Shown here one piece after another: positions 17,882-26,178 of a DNA stretch of 55,902 bases. Source of the stretch: Chitinophagaceae bacterium (GTDB lineage: Bacteria > Bacteroidota > Bacteroidia > Chitinophagales > Chitinophagaceae); the NCBI GenBank assembly GCA_025924755.1, contig JAICHT010000001.1:1-55902 (forward strand), given 5' to 3'. The translations under genes were made by a program, and so were the position numbers. Position 1 is the stretch's first letter. Each line of letters starts with the position of its first letter. The notes under the pieces were generated by a model. That model was not told the origin of the DNA. It searched no databases and was given only the letters and a program-made list of their open reading frames with translations.

Positions 17882-19042
17882 ATGACTAAAAGAGATTATT
17901 ACGAGATACTAGGAATATCAAAGACTTCCTCTGCAGATGAAATTAAAAAATCATATCGCAAGGTAGCCATGCAATATCACCCGGACAGAAACCCCGGGGA
18001 TAAAGCAGCAGAAGAAAAATTTAAAGAGGCTGCTGAAGCCTATGAAATATTGAGTGATGCTGATAAAAGAGCACAATACGACCGCTTTGGACACGCCGGA
18101 GTAAGAGGTAATGGACGCGGACCACAGGGCGGACCTAATATGGAAGATATCTTTAGCCAGTTTGGAGATATTTTTGGCGAAGATATTTTTGGAAGCTTTT
18201 TTGGTGGCGGACAATCAAGAGGTGGCCAGGGCACACAAAGAAGTCGCGGTACTCGTGGTAGCAATCTGCGCATCAAATTAAAACTTACTTACGAAGAAAT
18301 TGCAAAGGGTGTTAATAAGAGCATTAAGGTAAAAAAGTATGTTTCCTGTAATGTGTGCGGGGGCAGCGGTGCCAAAGATAAAGGCAGCGTACAAACCTGC
18401 GCTACCTGTGGTGGCAGTGGCCAGGTGCGCAAAGTAACTAATACTTTTTTGGGCCAGATGCAAACCGTGACCACCTGCCCTACTTGCGGTGGAGAAGGTT
18501 CTACCATCACTGCTAAGTGTGGCAATTGTAAAGGAGAAGGCAGGATGTATGGCGAAGAAACGGTTACTATTGATGTGCCGGCCGGAGTACAGGAAGGCAT
18601 GCAATTAAATATCAGTGGCAAGGGTAATGCAGGCGAAAGAGGTGGTATGCCCGGCGATCTGATTATTTTAATTGAAGAAGAACAACACAAAGAGTTACAA
18701 CGCGACGGCTTAAATGTAATTCACGATTTACATATATCATTTCCGGATGCTGTGTTTGGAACGCAGGTAGAAGTGCCTACTATTGACGGACGAGCAAAAA
18801 TTAAAATTCCGGCAGGTACGCAAAGCGGAAAAATATTCCGTTTAAAAGGAAAAGGTTTTCCCGCAGTTAACAGCTACGAAAAAGGCGATCAGCTGGTGCA
18901 TGTTAATATATGGACGCCGCAAAATCTATCCGGTGATGAAAAAGCAGCCTTGGAACGTTTAAGCTATTCTAATAATTTTAAACCAAGCCCCGATAAGAAT
19001 CAACGTACTTTTTTTGATAAAATGAAAGAGATGTTCTCTTAA
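17882..19042 (+). CDS. dnaJ: chaperone protein DnaJ
   Basis: A full-length type I Hsp40 (386 residues) that delivers clients to DnaK and stimulates its ATPase. The J domain has HPD at residues 33-35, a Gly/Phe-rich linker (about 75-125), four CxxCxGxG zinc modules (CNVCGGSG, CATCGGSG, CPTCGGEG, CGNCKGEG), and the C-terminal client-binding domains. Start and length fit the family. Its stop codon overlaps the stop of the convergent VWA gene within a shared TTAA, so no terminator separates them. Confidence 0.95.
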   Translation: MTKRDYYEILGISKTSSADEIKKSYRKVAMQYHPDRNPGDKAAEEKFKEAAEAYEILSDADKRAQYDRFGHAGVRGNGRGPQGGPNMEDIFSQFGDIFGEDIFGSFFGGGQSRGGQGTQRSRGTRGSNLRIKLKLTYEEIAKGVNKSIKVKKYVSCNVCGGSGAKDKGSVQTCATCGGSGQVRKVTNTFLGQMQTVTTCPTCGGEGSTITAKCGNCKGEGRMYGEETVTIDVPAGVQEGMQLNISGKGNAGERGGMPGDLIILIEEEQHKELQRDGLNVIHDLHISFPDAVFGTQVEVPTIDGRAKIKIPAGTQSGKIFRLKGKGFPAVNSYEKGDQLVHVNIWTPQNLSGDEKAALERLSYSNNFKPSPDKNQRTFFDKMKEMFS

Positions 19043-20805
19043 GAATGTCTCTTTCTTTTACTGTATATTTTCTTTGCTTCTTGTATTAATCCAAGCAATT
19101 CTTTTTGAGAAGCGTTGGTCATATCAACTGATTGCATCGCCAGTTCCAGGGCGGTATTCCAGGAAACCGATTTGGTAAATTCAGAATCACGAAGGAGCGA
19201 TCCAAATAAAATGACAGCACTGGCAAACCGGTACATACTATCGGTACTCTCAAACTTTTGATAACGAATATCAGGTGTTTCTGCAAGACTACATTTCCTT
19301 TTAGTGGCTGTTTCTGTATACGTTAAATTAAAGGTACAAGGCTGCAATGGGCTTTGGCTTTTAACCTTCTCTACATTTTCTACAGCAGGTACAATTTCAA
19401 AAGCTACTAATAAACTATAAGCCGGTCCAATTTCGCCACCCTCTATTACAGCTAAACTGTCTCTTATGGCACCTACTTTATTATCAAACCCTATAATTCT
19501 ATAATCTTTTATCAATGCCGGATTTAAGTGCACGTCTAAGTGTACATCATCGGCAACAGTATACAGGGTTTGCATAAATTCTTTCAGCAGTACTTTTTCA
19601 GCTTCTGCATAACTGTCTATATAAGCAAAGTTTCCATTGCCTTTTTGCGCCAGCACCTGAATTTTAGAATCTTTGTAATTGCCCATCCCCACTCCAAGGC
19701 AGGTTAAGTAAATGCCCGATTCTTTTTGTTTGCTCACCAATTGAGCCAGTTCATCTTCACTTTTGAGGCCTACGTTAAAATCGCCGTCAGTTGCCAGGAT
19801 CACCCGGTTATTACCGCCTTTAATAAAGTGGGCTTTTGCAACACTATATGCCAGCTTTATGCCCGACTCTCCGGGTGTAGAGCCACCGGGCTCCAATGCG
19901 TCTATTACTTTAAAAATCGAATCTTTATTAACCCCGCTTACAGCATTCAAAAGCACACCCACAGTACCACCATATACTACAAGGGAAACAGAATCTTTTG
20001 CCCGCAGGTTATTTACCAAAGCATTGAACCCGGCTTTTAATATAGGCAACCGGTTGGGCATATCCATAGAGCCGGAAACATCTATTAAAAAAACCAGGTG
20101 GGTTGGCGGCAACGTATCCAGGTTTATTTTTTTAGAAGTAATTTTTGCAAACAATAATTGATTCGTACTATTCCACGGGCAGGCGGTAAGCGTAGTTTGT
20201 ATTTCGAATGTCTTGTGATTTTTGGGTTCCGAATATTTAAAATTAAAATAGTTCAGCATCTCCTCTATGCGTACGGCATCGGCCGGCACTTCTGAGTTCA
20301 TATTCAAAAACCGCCGTATATTACTGTACGATGCCCTGTCCACATTTAATTTTAAGCTGGTGACCGGGTAGCTGGCCGCATTAACAAAACGGTTTTCAAT
20401 AGTGCTGGCATACGTTTCATCGCCTACAAACCATTGCTCCTGTACTTCACGTTGCAGGTTTTTTGTAAAAGATGATAAATTATACCCATGAAGAGTTGAC
20501 GAAGCCTTATCGATTTTTAGCTGTACGTTGATAAAGTCGGTTGCATTTACAACCAGTTTTTGTGTGATGTAACCTGAGAAAGAAAAATTAAAAGTGTCTA
20601 TTTTTTTAGTTGTAGTAATGCCGAAAGAACCCGTATTACCACTGTAATATTTATAACCGGTAGAAGATTGCAAAATGGTAACATTCTGCAAAAGATTACC
20701 CTTTTCGTCCTGCACTTTGCCCCGGATGTAGTATGGCTGGGCAAGTACCGCTGAAGGTATTGAAAGTAATATGGCAATATATAGGATATTCTTCAAAGCA
20801 AGCAT
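19039..20805 (-). CDS. VWA-domain protein with carboxypeptidase-regulatory-like N-terminus (YfbK/DUF3520 type)
   Basis: A 588-residue exported protein. A signal peptide (ILYIAILLSIPSAVLAQ) is followed by a carboxypeptidase-D-regulatory-like beta sandwich (about 27-90, IRGKVQDEKGNLLQNVTIL). Next is the VWA_N-type region around the AASYPVTSLKLNVDRASYSN motif, then a von Willebrand A domain with an intact MIDAS (DVSGSMD, then T in PGGSTPGESG and D in ATDGDFN). The C-terminal part matches DUF3520. Homologues such as E. coli YfbK are common but functionally unclear; metal-dependent protein binding at the cell envelope is the family-level inference. Confidence 0.87.
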   Translation of the reverse strand: MLALKNILYIAILLSIPSAVLAQPYYIRGKVQDEKGNLLQNVTILQSSTGYKYYSGNTGSFGITTTKKIDTFNFSFSGYITQKLVVNATDFINVQLKIDKASSTLHGYNLSSFTKNLQREVQEQWFVGDETYASTIENRFVNAASYPVTSLKLNVDRASYSNIRRFLNMNSEVPADAVRIEEMLNYFNFKYSEPKNHKTFEIQTTLTACPWNSTNQLLFAKITSKKINLDTLPPTHLVFLIDVSGSMDMPNRLPILKAGFNALVNNLRAKDSVSLVVYGGTVGVLLNAVSGVNKDSIFKVIDALEPGGSTPGESGIKLAYSVAKAHFIKGGNNRVILATDGDFNVGLKSEDELAQLVSKQKESGIYLTCLGVGMGNYKDSKIQVLAQKGNGNFAYIDSYAEAEKVLLKEFMQTLYTVADDVHLDVHLNPALIKDYRIIGFDNKVGAIRDSLAVIEGGEIGPAYSLLVAFEIVPAVENVEKVKSQSPLQPCTFNLTYTETATKRKCSLAETPDIRYQKFESTDSMYRFASAVILFGSLLRDSEFTKSVSWNTALELAMQSVDMTNASQKELLGLIQEAKKIYSKRKRHS

Positions 20806-20820
20806 CAGGCAACAAAGTAC

Positions 20821-20837
20821 AAAAAAGGGAGCTTCCC
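20821..20837 (-). terminator. weak terminator after hpt
   Basis: On the minus strand GGGA-AGC-TCCC (20827-20837) forms a short 4-bp hairpin followed by six T. The stem is short, so confidence is modest. It lies immediately after the hpt stop. Confidence 0.45.
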
Positions 20838-20838
20838 A

Positions 20839-21381
20839 TCAACCCGCATCCACCAACTGGTAAATTTCTTTAAGATTTCTACCCAAACCATCATAATCTA
20901 ACCCATACCCTACTACAAATTTATCCGGAATATTGAATCCGATATAATCAATAATAAGCGGATGTTTTAAGGCATCAGGCTTGTGCAGTAACGAAGCAAT
21001 TTTTAAAGAAGCCGGCTGCTGGTGCTGGAGTTTGGGTAAAAAATTATGTAGGGTTTTTCCGGTATCTACAATATCTTCCACAATAATAAGGTCGCGGCCA
21101 ATTAAGTCCATCTCCAAACCAATAGCGGTGATTACCTGTCCCGACGATTTCATGCCTTTGTACGATGCCAGCTTGATAAAACTGATTTCGGCATCAATAG
21201 TAATATGCCTGAACAAATCGGCCGCAAACATGAAAGAGCCATTTAATATGGCAATAAACAATGGTTTTTTATCTTTATAATCTTTATTGATATTGCCGGC
21301 AATTTCCTTTACTTTTTGTTGAATCGCTTCTTCTGCGAGGTAGGTTTCAAACGATTTATCATGCACTTTAATTAGCGGCAT
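20839..21381 (-). CDS. hpt: hypoxanthine phosphoribosyltransferase
   Basis: The enzyme salvages hypoxanthine (and guanine) to IMP/GMP with PRPP. The 180-residue protein has the PRPP-binding motif LIIVEDIVDTGKT, the FIAILNGSFMFAADL loop near the N-terminus, and the base-binding PDKFVVGYGLDYDGLGRNL end; all are typical. The ATG at 21381 (MPLIKVHD) lies inside the last codons of the upstream glucosaminidase gene (14-bp overlap), which suggests translational coupling; a TTG at 21390 is less likely. Confidence 0.93.
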   Translation of the reverse strand: MPLIKVHDKSFETYLAEEAIQQKVKEIAGNINKDYKDKKPLFIAILNGSFMFAADLFRHITIDAEISFIKLASYKGMKSSGQVITAIGLEMDLIGRDLIIVEDIVDTGKTLHNFLPKLQHQQPASLKIASLLHKPDALKHPLIIDYIGFNIPDKFVVGYGLDYDGLGRNLKEIYQLVDAG

Positions 21382-22621
21382 TGGCAGCAATTTTATTTAT
21401 ACGCAACTCCTGTCCTATTTTTAAACTCAGCGACTGCAAATCATTCCATTTCAAAACATCATTTATACTTACCGCATATTTTTTTGCTATGGAGTACATT
21501 GTTTCTTTGGGCTGCACCTTGTGTATTACAAATGCATCCTGGTTACTTACCGCAGCAGGTGTTTTTACCAATGCCATATCGGTATTGGATGTAGCAGTTG
21601 TATTATTGGTTACTGGTTGTGTAGCCGTTATTAGCTTAGGTATGGCAGGGGCTTTATCGTGTAAATACAGTACTTCGCCAACCTGGGGCTGCATACCTTC
21701 TTTTAAATAATTATACTCCAGCAAGCTTTCCATCCGTATGCCTTCTGACTGTGCCACTTCGTACAAACTTTCACCAGCCACCATTTTGTGAAAGTCGTTA
21801 GCGCCTTTTTTTCTTTTGCGCTGCAAAAAAATAAGTACGTCGGTGGCAGCTAGTTCCTGCGGTTGCATATCATTAAAATCAAAAAGACGTTTAAGCGATA
21901 TTTCATGATCTTGTGCTAAGGCAAGGTAAGAAGTGCCTTTTGGCGCGAATACTACGGCTGTTTCATTTATTTGAAATACACCATCCGGATAGGTTTTTTG
22001 TTTAGCCACCGGGTTTGCTGCAGGACCGCTTACTATCGTTCCTTCGTCGGTAGCATGAGCAGAAGTGGAAGCCATCATTTGATCGCCGGTTAAACTTTTA
22101 CGGCCCAAAGCCACCAGCGTATAGTCTTCTAAATTATAATCTTCAATCAGCTTTATAAGGATTTGTGGATATTTAGGGTTGGTGGCATAGCCTGCTTTTT
22201 TCAAACCCCAGGCCCAGCCTTGATAATCGGTAGGATCGAGTTGAAAAAGGAAAGCATAACGGGCACTGTTTTTTAAAAAGTCAGAATGATCTTTATAAGA
22301 GTCAATAGCCTGGTCATATTTTCGAAAGTGTTCTCCTTTGGCATCATCGTCATGCACGACATATTCGCCTTTCCAGTCGGCTTTACATTTGATACCAAAA
22401 TGGTTGTTGGATGCCAATACCAGATCGCTTTTACCGGCTTCGGTTTCGTGTATGCCTTGTGCCAGCGTGATAGCAGCCGGTACGCCGGTGCGTTTCATTT
22501 CTTCAATAGCAGCGTCGTGGTAGTTGGCAATATATTCTCTTACTGCCGCGGAGGATTGTGCGCCTGCTACTGCAGCCAAAAGCATCAATAATAATACTAA
22601 TGGCAACCTGTGTTGTTTCAT
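21368..22621 (-). CDS. exported glucosaminidase (GH73-type) with LysM repeats
   Basis: A peptidoglycan hydrolase of 417 residues. The signal peptide ends AAVAGAQ. The first half is a mannosyl-glycoprotein endo-beta-N-acetylglucosaminidase-like (GH73) domain: GVPAAITLAQGIHETEAGKS contains the likely catalytic Glu, followed by NNHFGIKCK and FRKYDQAIDSYKDHSDFLK. The second half carries a degenerate LysM (about 225-270), one near 278-320 and a clear one at the end (KVQPKETMYSIAKKYAVSIN), which bind glycan. It probably acts in the periplasm during cell-wall growth. It overlaps hpt by 14 bp and is 29 bp downstream of the O-methyltransferase gene. Confidence 0.9.
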   Translation of the reverse strand: MKQHRLPLVLLLMLLAAVAGAQSSAAVREYIANYHDAAIEEMKRTGVPAAITLAQGIHETEAGKSDLVLASNNHFGIKCKADWKGEYVVHDDDAKGEHFRKYDQAIDSYKDHSDFLKNSARYAFLFQLDPTDYQGWAWGLKKAGYATNPKYPQILIKLIEDYNLEDYTLVALGRKSLTGDQMMASTSAHATDEGTIVSGPAANPVAKQKTYPDGVFQINETAVVFAPKGTSYLALAQDHEISLKRLFDFNDMQPQELAATDVLIFLQRKRKKGANDFHKMVAGESLYEVAQSEGIRMESLLEYNYLKEGMQPQVGEVLYLHDKAPAIPKLITATQPVTNNTTATSNTDMALVKTPAAVSNQDAFVIHKVQPKETMYSIAKKYAVSINDVLKWNDLQSLSLKIGQELRINKIAANAAN

Positions 22622-22650
22622 TTAAGTTTTTTAGGTGTATCAGAAATTAA

Positions 22651-23292
22651 CTAACGTACTTTCCGAATCAGGTAAATTCCATCCCTTACCGGCAACAACA
22701 CTTTTTCTATATCTGCCCGGCCTGCTATAAAATCGTTAAACGATTGAATTGCTTTAGCGCTTTTGCCTGTAAGTTCTTTTTCTAATACCTGTCCGTGAAA
22801 GAGCACATTATCCGCTAAAATATAACCGTTTTTCCGCACTTTTGGTAAAACCCGGTTAAAATAATTGATATACCCTGTTTTATCGGCATCTATAAATACA
22901 AGATCCCACACTTCCTGCAATGTTTCCATTATGGTTAACGCATCTCCTATATGCAATAGTATCTCACCTTTATAAACAGATCGTTCAAAATAACCTTTAG
23001 CAGTAGCAGCATCTTCCTCTCTTAGCTCAATAGTATGCAATTGCCCGCCTTGCCGCAACCCTTTAGCGAGGCATAAAGCACTGTAACCTGTAAATGTACC
23101 GATCTCTAAAATACGGCGGGGCTGTATCATACAGCTTATCATCTCCAGCAATTTGCCTTGTAAATGGCCACTCAGCATATGCGCATGCGGATGATGCCCA
23201 TAGGTGTAATCAGCAATTTCCTGCAGCAAGCTATCATCAGGCGACGTATATTTTTCGGCATATTGCTGTGCCAGCGGATTTAAAAGGTCCAT
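22651..23292 (-). CDS. class I SAM O-methyltransferase (COMT-like family)
   Basis: A 213-residue cytoplasmic methyltransferase of the Methyltransf_3 family (caffeoyl-CoA/catechol O-methyltransferase-like). Visible motifs are ILEIGTFTGYSALCLA (SAM loop), HTIELREEDAATA, and DLVFIDADKTGYINYFN with the metal-binding Asp, then NGYILADNVLFHG. The physiological substrate is unknown. The start codon overlaps the stop of the symporter gene as TAATG, so translation is probably coupled. Confidence 0.9.
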   Translation of the reverse strand: MDLLNPLAQQYAEKYTSPDDSLLQEIADYTYGHHPHAHMLSGHLQGKLLEMISCMIQPRRILEIGTFTGYSALCLAKGLRQGGQLHTIELREEDAATAKGYFERSVYKGEILLHIGDALTIMETLQEVWDLVFIDADKTGYINYFNRVLPKVRKNGYILADNVLFHGQVLEKELTGKSAKAIQSFNDFIAGRADIEKVLLPVRDGIYLIRKVR

Positions 23293-24758
23293 TAGTGTAT
23301 AAGATAAGCTCCGTCTGCTTTTCTTTTAGACAATAATAAAAGGCCCAGAAAGGTAAGCAGCCCGTTGATAATTAATAGTTCTAATCCAATTTCAAAATTA
23401 CCAAATAACTGCTTTTGAAATTTATCAATAAAAAAGCAAATAGCCGGGGACGCGACCGCCACTACCGGCACCCATTTATCGTGGACGCTGCGTTTGGTAA
23501 GAATACCGAAAGCAAACAAGCCAAGCAGCGGCCCGTAAGTGTAGGCAGCCACTTTTAATATCACACCAATCATACTGGGGCTGTTTACCCATTTAAAGAT
23601 CATTACAAAAAGCAAAAACAAAAAAGCAAAACTAATATGCACGACCTGCCGCACTCTTTTTCGTTTTTTCTCCGGCCAGTCTTCTCTTCTTTTCAAACCT
23701 AACAGGTCAATACAAAAAGATGAGGTTAATGCGGTAATGGCTCCATCGGCACTCGGAAACAAGGCTGATATTAATGCCACAATAAAAACGATGGAAATCA
23801 CCGGAGGCATATGCTTTAAAGCTACCTCCGGAAACAATTTATCGCCAGCCACACCCACGCCATTGCTGCTGGCAAATAAATACAACAAGCCTCCTAAAAA
23901 AAGAAACAAAAGCACCACCACTGCCTGGATTACAGAAAAGGTGATCATGTTTTTTTGCGAATCTTTCAACGTCCGTACACTGATATTCTTCTGCATCATT
24001 TCCTGGTCGAGGCCGGTCATAGTAATGGTGATAAAGGCTCCGGCAATTAATTGCTTTAGAAAAAACAACTTACTATTCGGGTCAAACACCCACATCCGTG
24101 TAAAACCTCTTGCCTCAATGGCTTTTATTCCGTCAGATATATTTAAGTGAAGCGAACTCAATATATAAAATACACAAATCACCAGTCCAACAAGCATACA
24201 CGTAGTTTGCAACGTATCCGTCCACACAATAGTTTTTACACCACCTTCAAATGTGTAGAGCAATATCATTAATAAAATAATCAGGGTAGTAAGCCAGAAA
24301 GGAATGCCAAAGCCGGAGAGTATGGCCTCCTGCAAAATATTTACTACCAGGTACAGGCGTGCAGTAGCGCCAAGTGACCGCGACAATATAAAAAAAGAAG
24401 CGCCGGTTTTATATGACACTAATCCCAGCCTGGTTTGCAGATAATTATAAATAGAAGTAAGGTTAAGTTTATAGTAAAGCGGCAATAGCACATATGCCAC
24501 TACGAAATATCCAAGCAGGTAACCAATAACAATCTGGAAATAGGTAAACGCATCGATGCCCACAGCGCCGGGCACGCTTACAAAGGTGACACCGCTTAAG
24601 GAAGTGCCGATCATACCAAACGCCACCAGCATCCAATTAGAGTTCCGGTTGCCGATAAAAAAAGATTCGTTATTGGAGTTTCGGGAGGTAAAATAAGCCA
24701 CTACTAACAGCAAAACAAAATAGCCGATTACAAAAGAAAACAGTAAAGCAGGCGACAT
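23292..24758 (-). CDS. sodium:solute symporter family transporter
   Basis: An inner-membrane SSF-family transporter of 488 residues with about 13 hydrophobic segments. The start (PALLFSFVIGYFVLLLVVAY) and the conserved ESFFIGNRNSNW, GTSLSGVTFVSVPG and SALFPSADGAITALTSSF motifs are typical. The last includes the Ser/Thr of the Na2 site. The ligand cannot be read from sequence; close Bacteroidota members are annotated only as sodium:solute symporters. ATG 24758 is preferred over GTG 24788. It heads the run with the O-methyltransferase, glucosaminidase and hpt genes. Confidence 0.9.
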   Translation of the reverse strand: MSPALLFSFVIGYFVLLLVVAYFTSRNSNNESFFIGNRNSNWMLVAFGMIGTSLSGVTFVSVPGAVGIDAFTYFQIVIGYLLGYFVVAYVLLPLYYKLNLTSIYNYLQTRLGLVSYKTGASFFILSRSLGATARLYLVVNILQEAILSGFGIPFWLTTLIILLMILLYTFEGGVKTIVWTDTLQTTCMLVGLVICVFYILSSLHLNISDGIKAIEARGFTRMWVFDPNSKLFFLKQLIAGAFITITMTGLDQEMMQKNISVRTLKDSQKNMITFSVIQAVVVLLFLFLGGLLYLFASSNGVGVAGDKLFPEVALKHMPPVISIVFIVALISALFPSADGAITALTSSFCIDLLGLKRREDWPEKKRKRVRQVVHISFAFLFLLFVMIFKWVNSPSMIGVILKVAAYTYGPLLGLFAFGILTKRSVHDKWVPVVAVASPAICFFIDKFQKQLFGNFEIGLELLIINGLLTFLGLLLLSKRKADGAYLIH

Positions 24759-24853
24759 AGGTTTTTTTTGAAAAATTCTTGGGCACAATAACAGTAAAGC
24801 TTTGAAGATAAAAAAATTTGTTTTCCTTTTGCTTTTATATTAAACTGCTTATT

Positions 24854-25402
24854 ATGCACATTGGCAAACTGGCTATCTTTTGCGGATCTAAATTTGGAAG
24901 CAATGCGCTTTACGCACAGCATGCAAAAGAACTTGGCAAGCTGCTGGCCGAACATGATATTGAAATGGTATATGGCGGTGGTAAAAACGGGTTGATGGGT
25001 GTAGCAGCTGATAGCATTATACAAAACAACAGCGTGATACGGGGCGTGATACCGGAGTTATTACTACAATGGGAAAGCCATCATCAAAATATTTCGGAAC
25101 TGCTGATAGTGGAAGATATGCACCAGCGCAAACGGAAGATTTACGAAATGTGCGATGCAGCTATCGTATTGCCCGGCGGCTTCGGCACCTTGGATGAATT
25201 GTTTGAAATATTGACATGGAACCAGCTTTCCATACACGATAAGGAAATATTTATTTTAAATTCCGGCGGGTTTTATAATCACCTTATAAAGCATATGCAG
25301 CAAATGGCGCATGAAGGTTTTTTATATGGCGATTTAAGCGACCAGTTTATTGTGTTAAACCAACCGAAAGAGTTGCTGAAATTCCTGAAAAAAACAAACT
25401 AG
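24854..25402 (+). CDS. LOG-family protein (TIGR00730 Rossmann fold), cytokinin-riboside phosphoribohydrolase-like
   Basis: A 182-residue protein of the LOG family, which hydrolyses nucleoside 5-prime-monophosphates (including cytokinin ribotides, or AMP/GMP in bacteria) to base and ribose phosphate. It shows AIFCGSKFGSN, the YGGGKNGLMG loop and the catalytic PGGFGTLDELFE motif (PGGxGTxxE), with the preceding RKRKIYEMCDA. ATG 24854 (MHIGKLAIF) is preferred over the upstream 24818 start, which adds a hydrophobic stretch not found in the family. Divergent from the symporter gene. Confidence 0.92.
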   Translation: MHIGKLAIFCGSKFGSNALYAQHAKELGKLLAEHDIEMVYGGGKNGLMGVAADSIIQNNSVIRGVIPELLLQWESHHQNISELLIVEDMHQRKRKIYEMCDAAIVLPGGFGTLDELFEILTWNQLSIHDKEIFILNSGGFYNHLIKHMQQMAHEGFLYGDLSDQFIVLNQPKELLKFLKKTN

Positions 25403-25440
25403 ATATTGCCCCATACTATTAACCAGCAGGACTTCAAACA

Positions 25441-25815
25441 TTACCAGTCGGGTCTCATTTTCCAAAACACTTTATAAGCGATCAGATTAATGCAAATAAC
25501 CGCCACTACTAAGATATATTGAACATTAACGGAAACATTTTCCTGATAAATTACTGGTATAAGATAACGTGAAACAAAATCTTCCTGATATGTTGATAGT
25601 CCTGCAAGAAAAGCAAAATGATTTTCAAGTTGGGTAAGCGGACATATTACACCCGGTGATACCTCCGCAAATACAGCCCATGCCACGGAGCAAAGATGGA
25701 TGATCGTCAGCCAACGTTTTCTGTTTGCAAAGAAGCCACCTACTACAACAAACAGTATAAATAATAAATGAAATATTATAGTAAGTTCAGTTAGGTTTTG
25801 ATATATAGTTCTCAT
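25441..25815 (-). CDS. DUF2784 small integral membrane protein
   Basis: A 124-residue membrane protein with about three to four hydrophobic segments: LTIIFHLLFILFVVVGGFF, then a segment around HLCSVAWAVFAEV, and a C-terminal YILVVAVICINLIAYKVFW. The central GVICPLTQLEN motif identifies DUF2784. The function is unknown. ATG 25815 (MRTIYQNL) is preferred over longer frames from 25884. It is convergent with the LOG gene. Confidence 0.82.
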   Translation of the reverse strand: MRTIYQNLTELTIIFHLLFILFVVVGGFFANRKRWLTIIHLCSVAWAVFAEVSPGVICPLTQLENHFAFLAGLSTYQEDFVSRYLIPVIYQENVSVNVQYILVVAVICINLIAYKVFWKMRPDW

Positions 25816-25865
25816 TTTCAATTTCAAAAATACTGCACACTTAGCGCATGTTTGAAGTTTGTTGC

Positions 25866-26000
25866 TACGTAAGCACATAACCAATTACCGGACTGTTTAA
25901 GCCCTTCCGGGTGAGGGTCCTATTTTGCGCATTGGGAAAGTGATCTTTTACCAGACCGTATACTTCTCCGTTACCATAATTTGCCTATGCCAGCAGCCTC
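25866..26000 (-). pseudogene. possible short gene remnant in the 25.8-26.2 kb gap
   Basis: Between the DUF2784 gene and the esterase gene there is no intact gene. On the minus strand one frame reads KDFRRLLA, a TAG stop, then ANYGNGEVYGLVKDHF and on to NSPVIGYVLT before another stop. The composition is protein-like, and the fragment has no start, but I do not recognise the family. The remaining part (about 26001-26178) is AT-rich, with nothing recognisable. The remnant reading is a guess based on composition. Confidence 0.25.
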
Positions 26001-26178
26001 CTGAAGTCTTTACGTTAAGTTAACCACCGGACCTTTTGAATTTTCTCTTTGTATTCTTTAATTCAATTTTTTATTTTTTATATGATCACCGTTCCTACTT
26101 CATTTTTCTAATAATCTTTTATTATAAAACGGCGTTATTTGCTGTATTGTCATACAATCGGGTTAAGCATCAGCCGCA

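Noticed and set aside
25400..26178. A direct repeat of the ssrA 3-prime end marking an attachment site
   Set aside because: I looked for a copy of GGTGGAGGTGACCGG near the far border and saw only a loose GGGTGAGGGTCC; this is not convincing.
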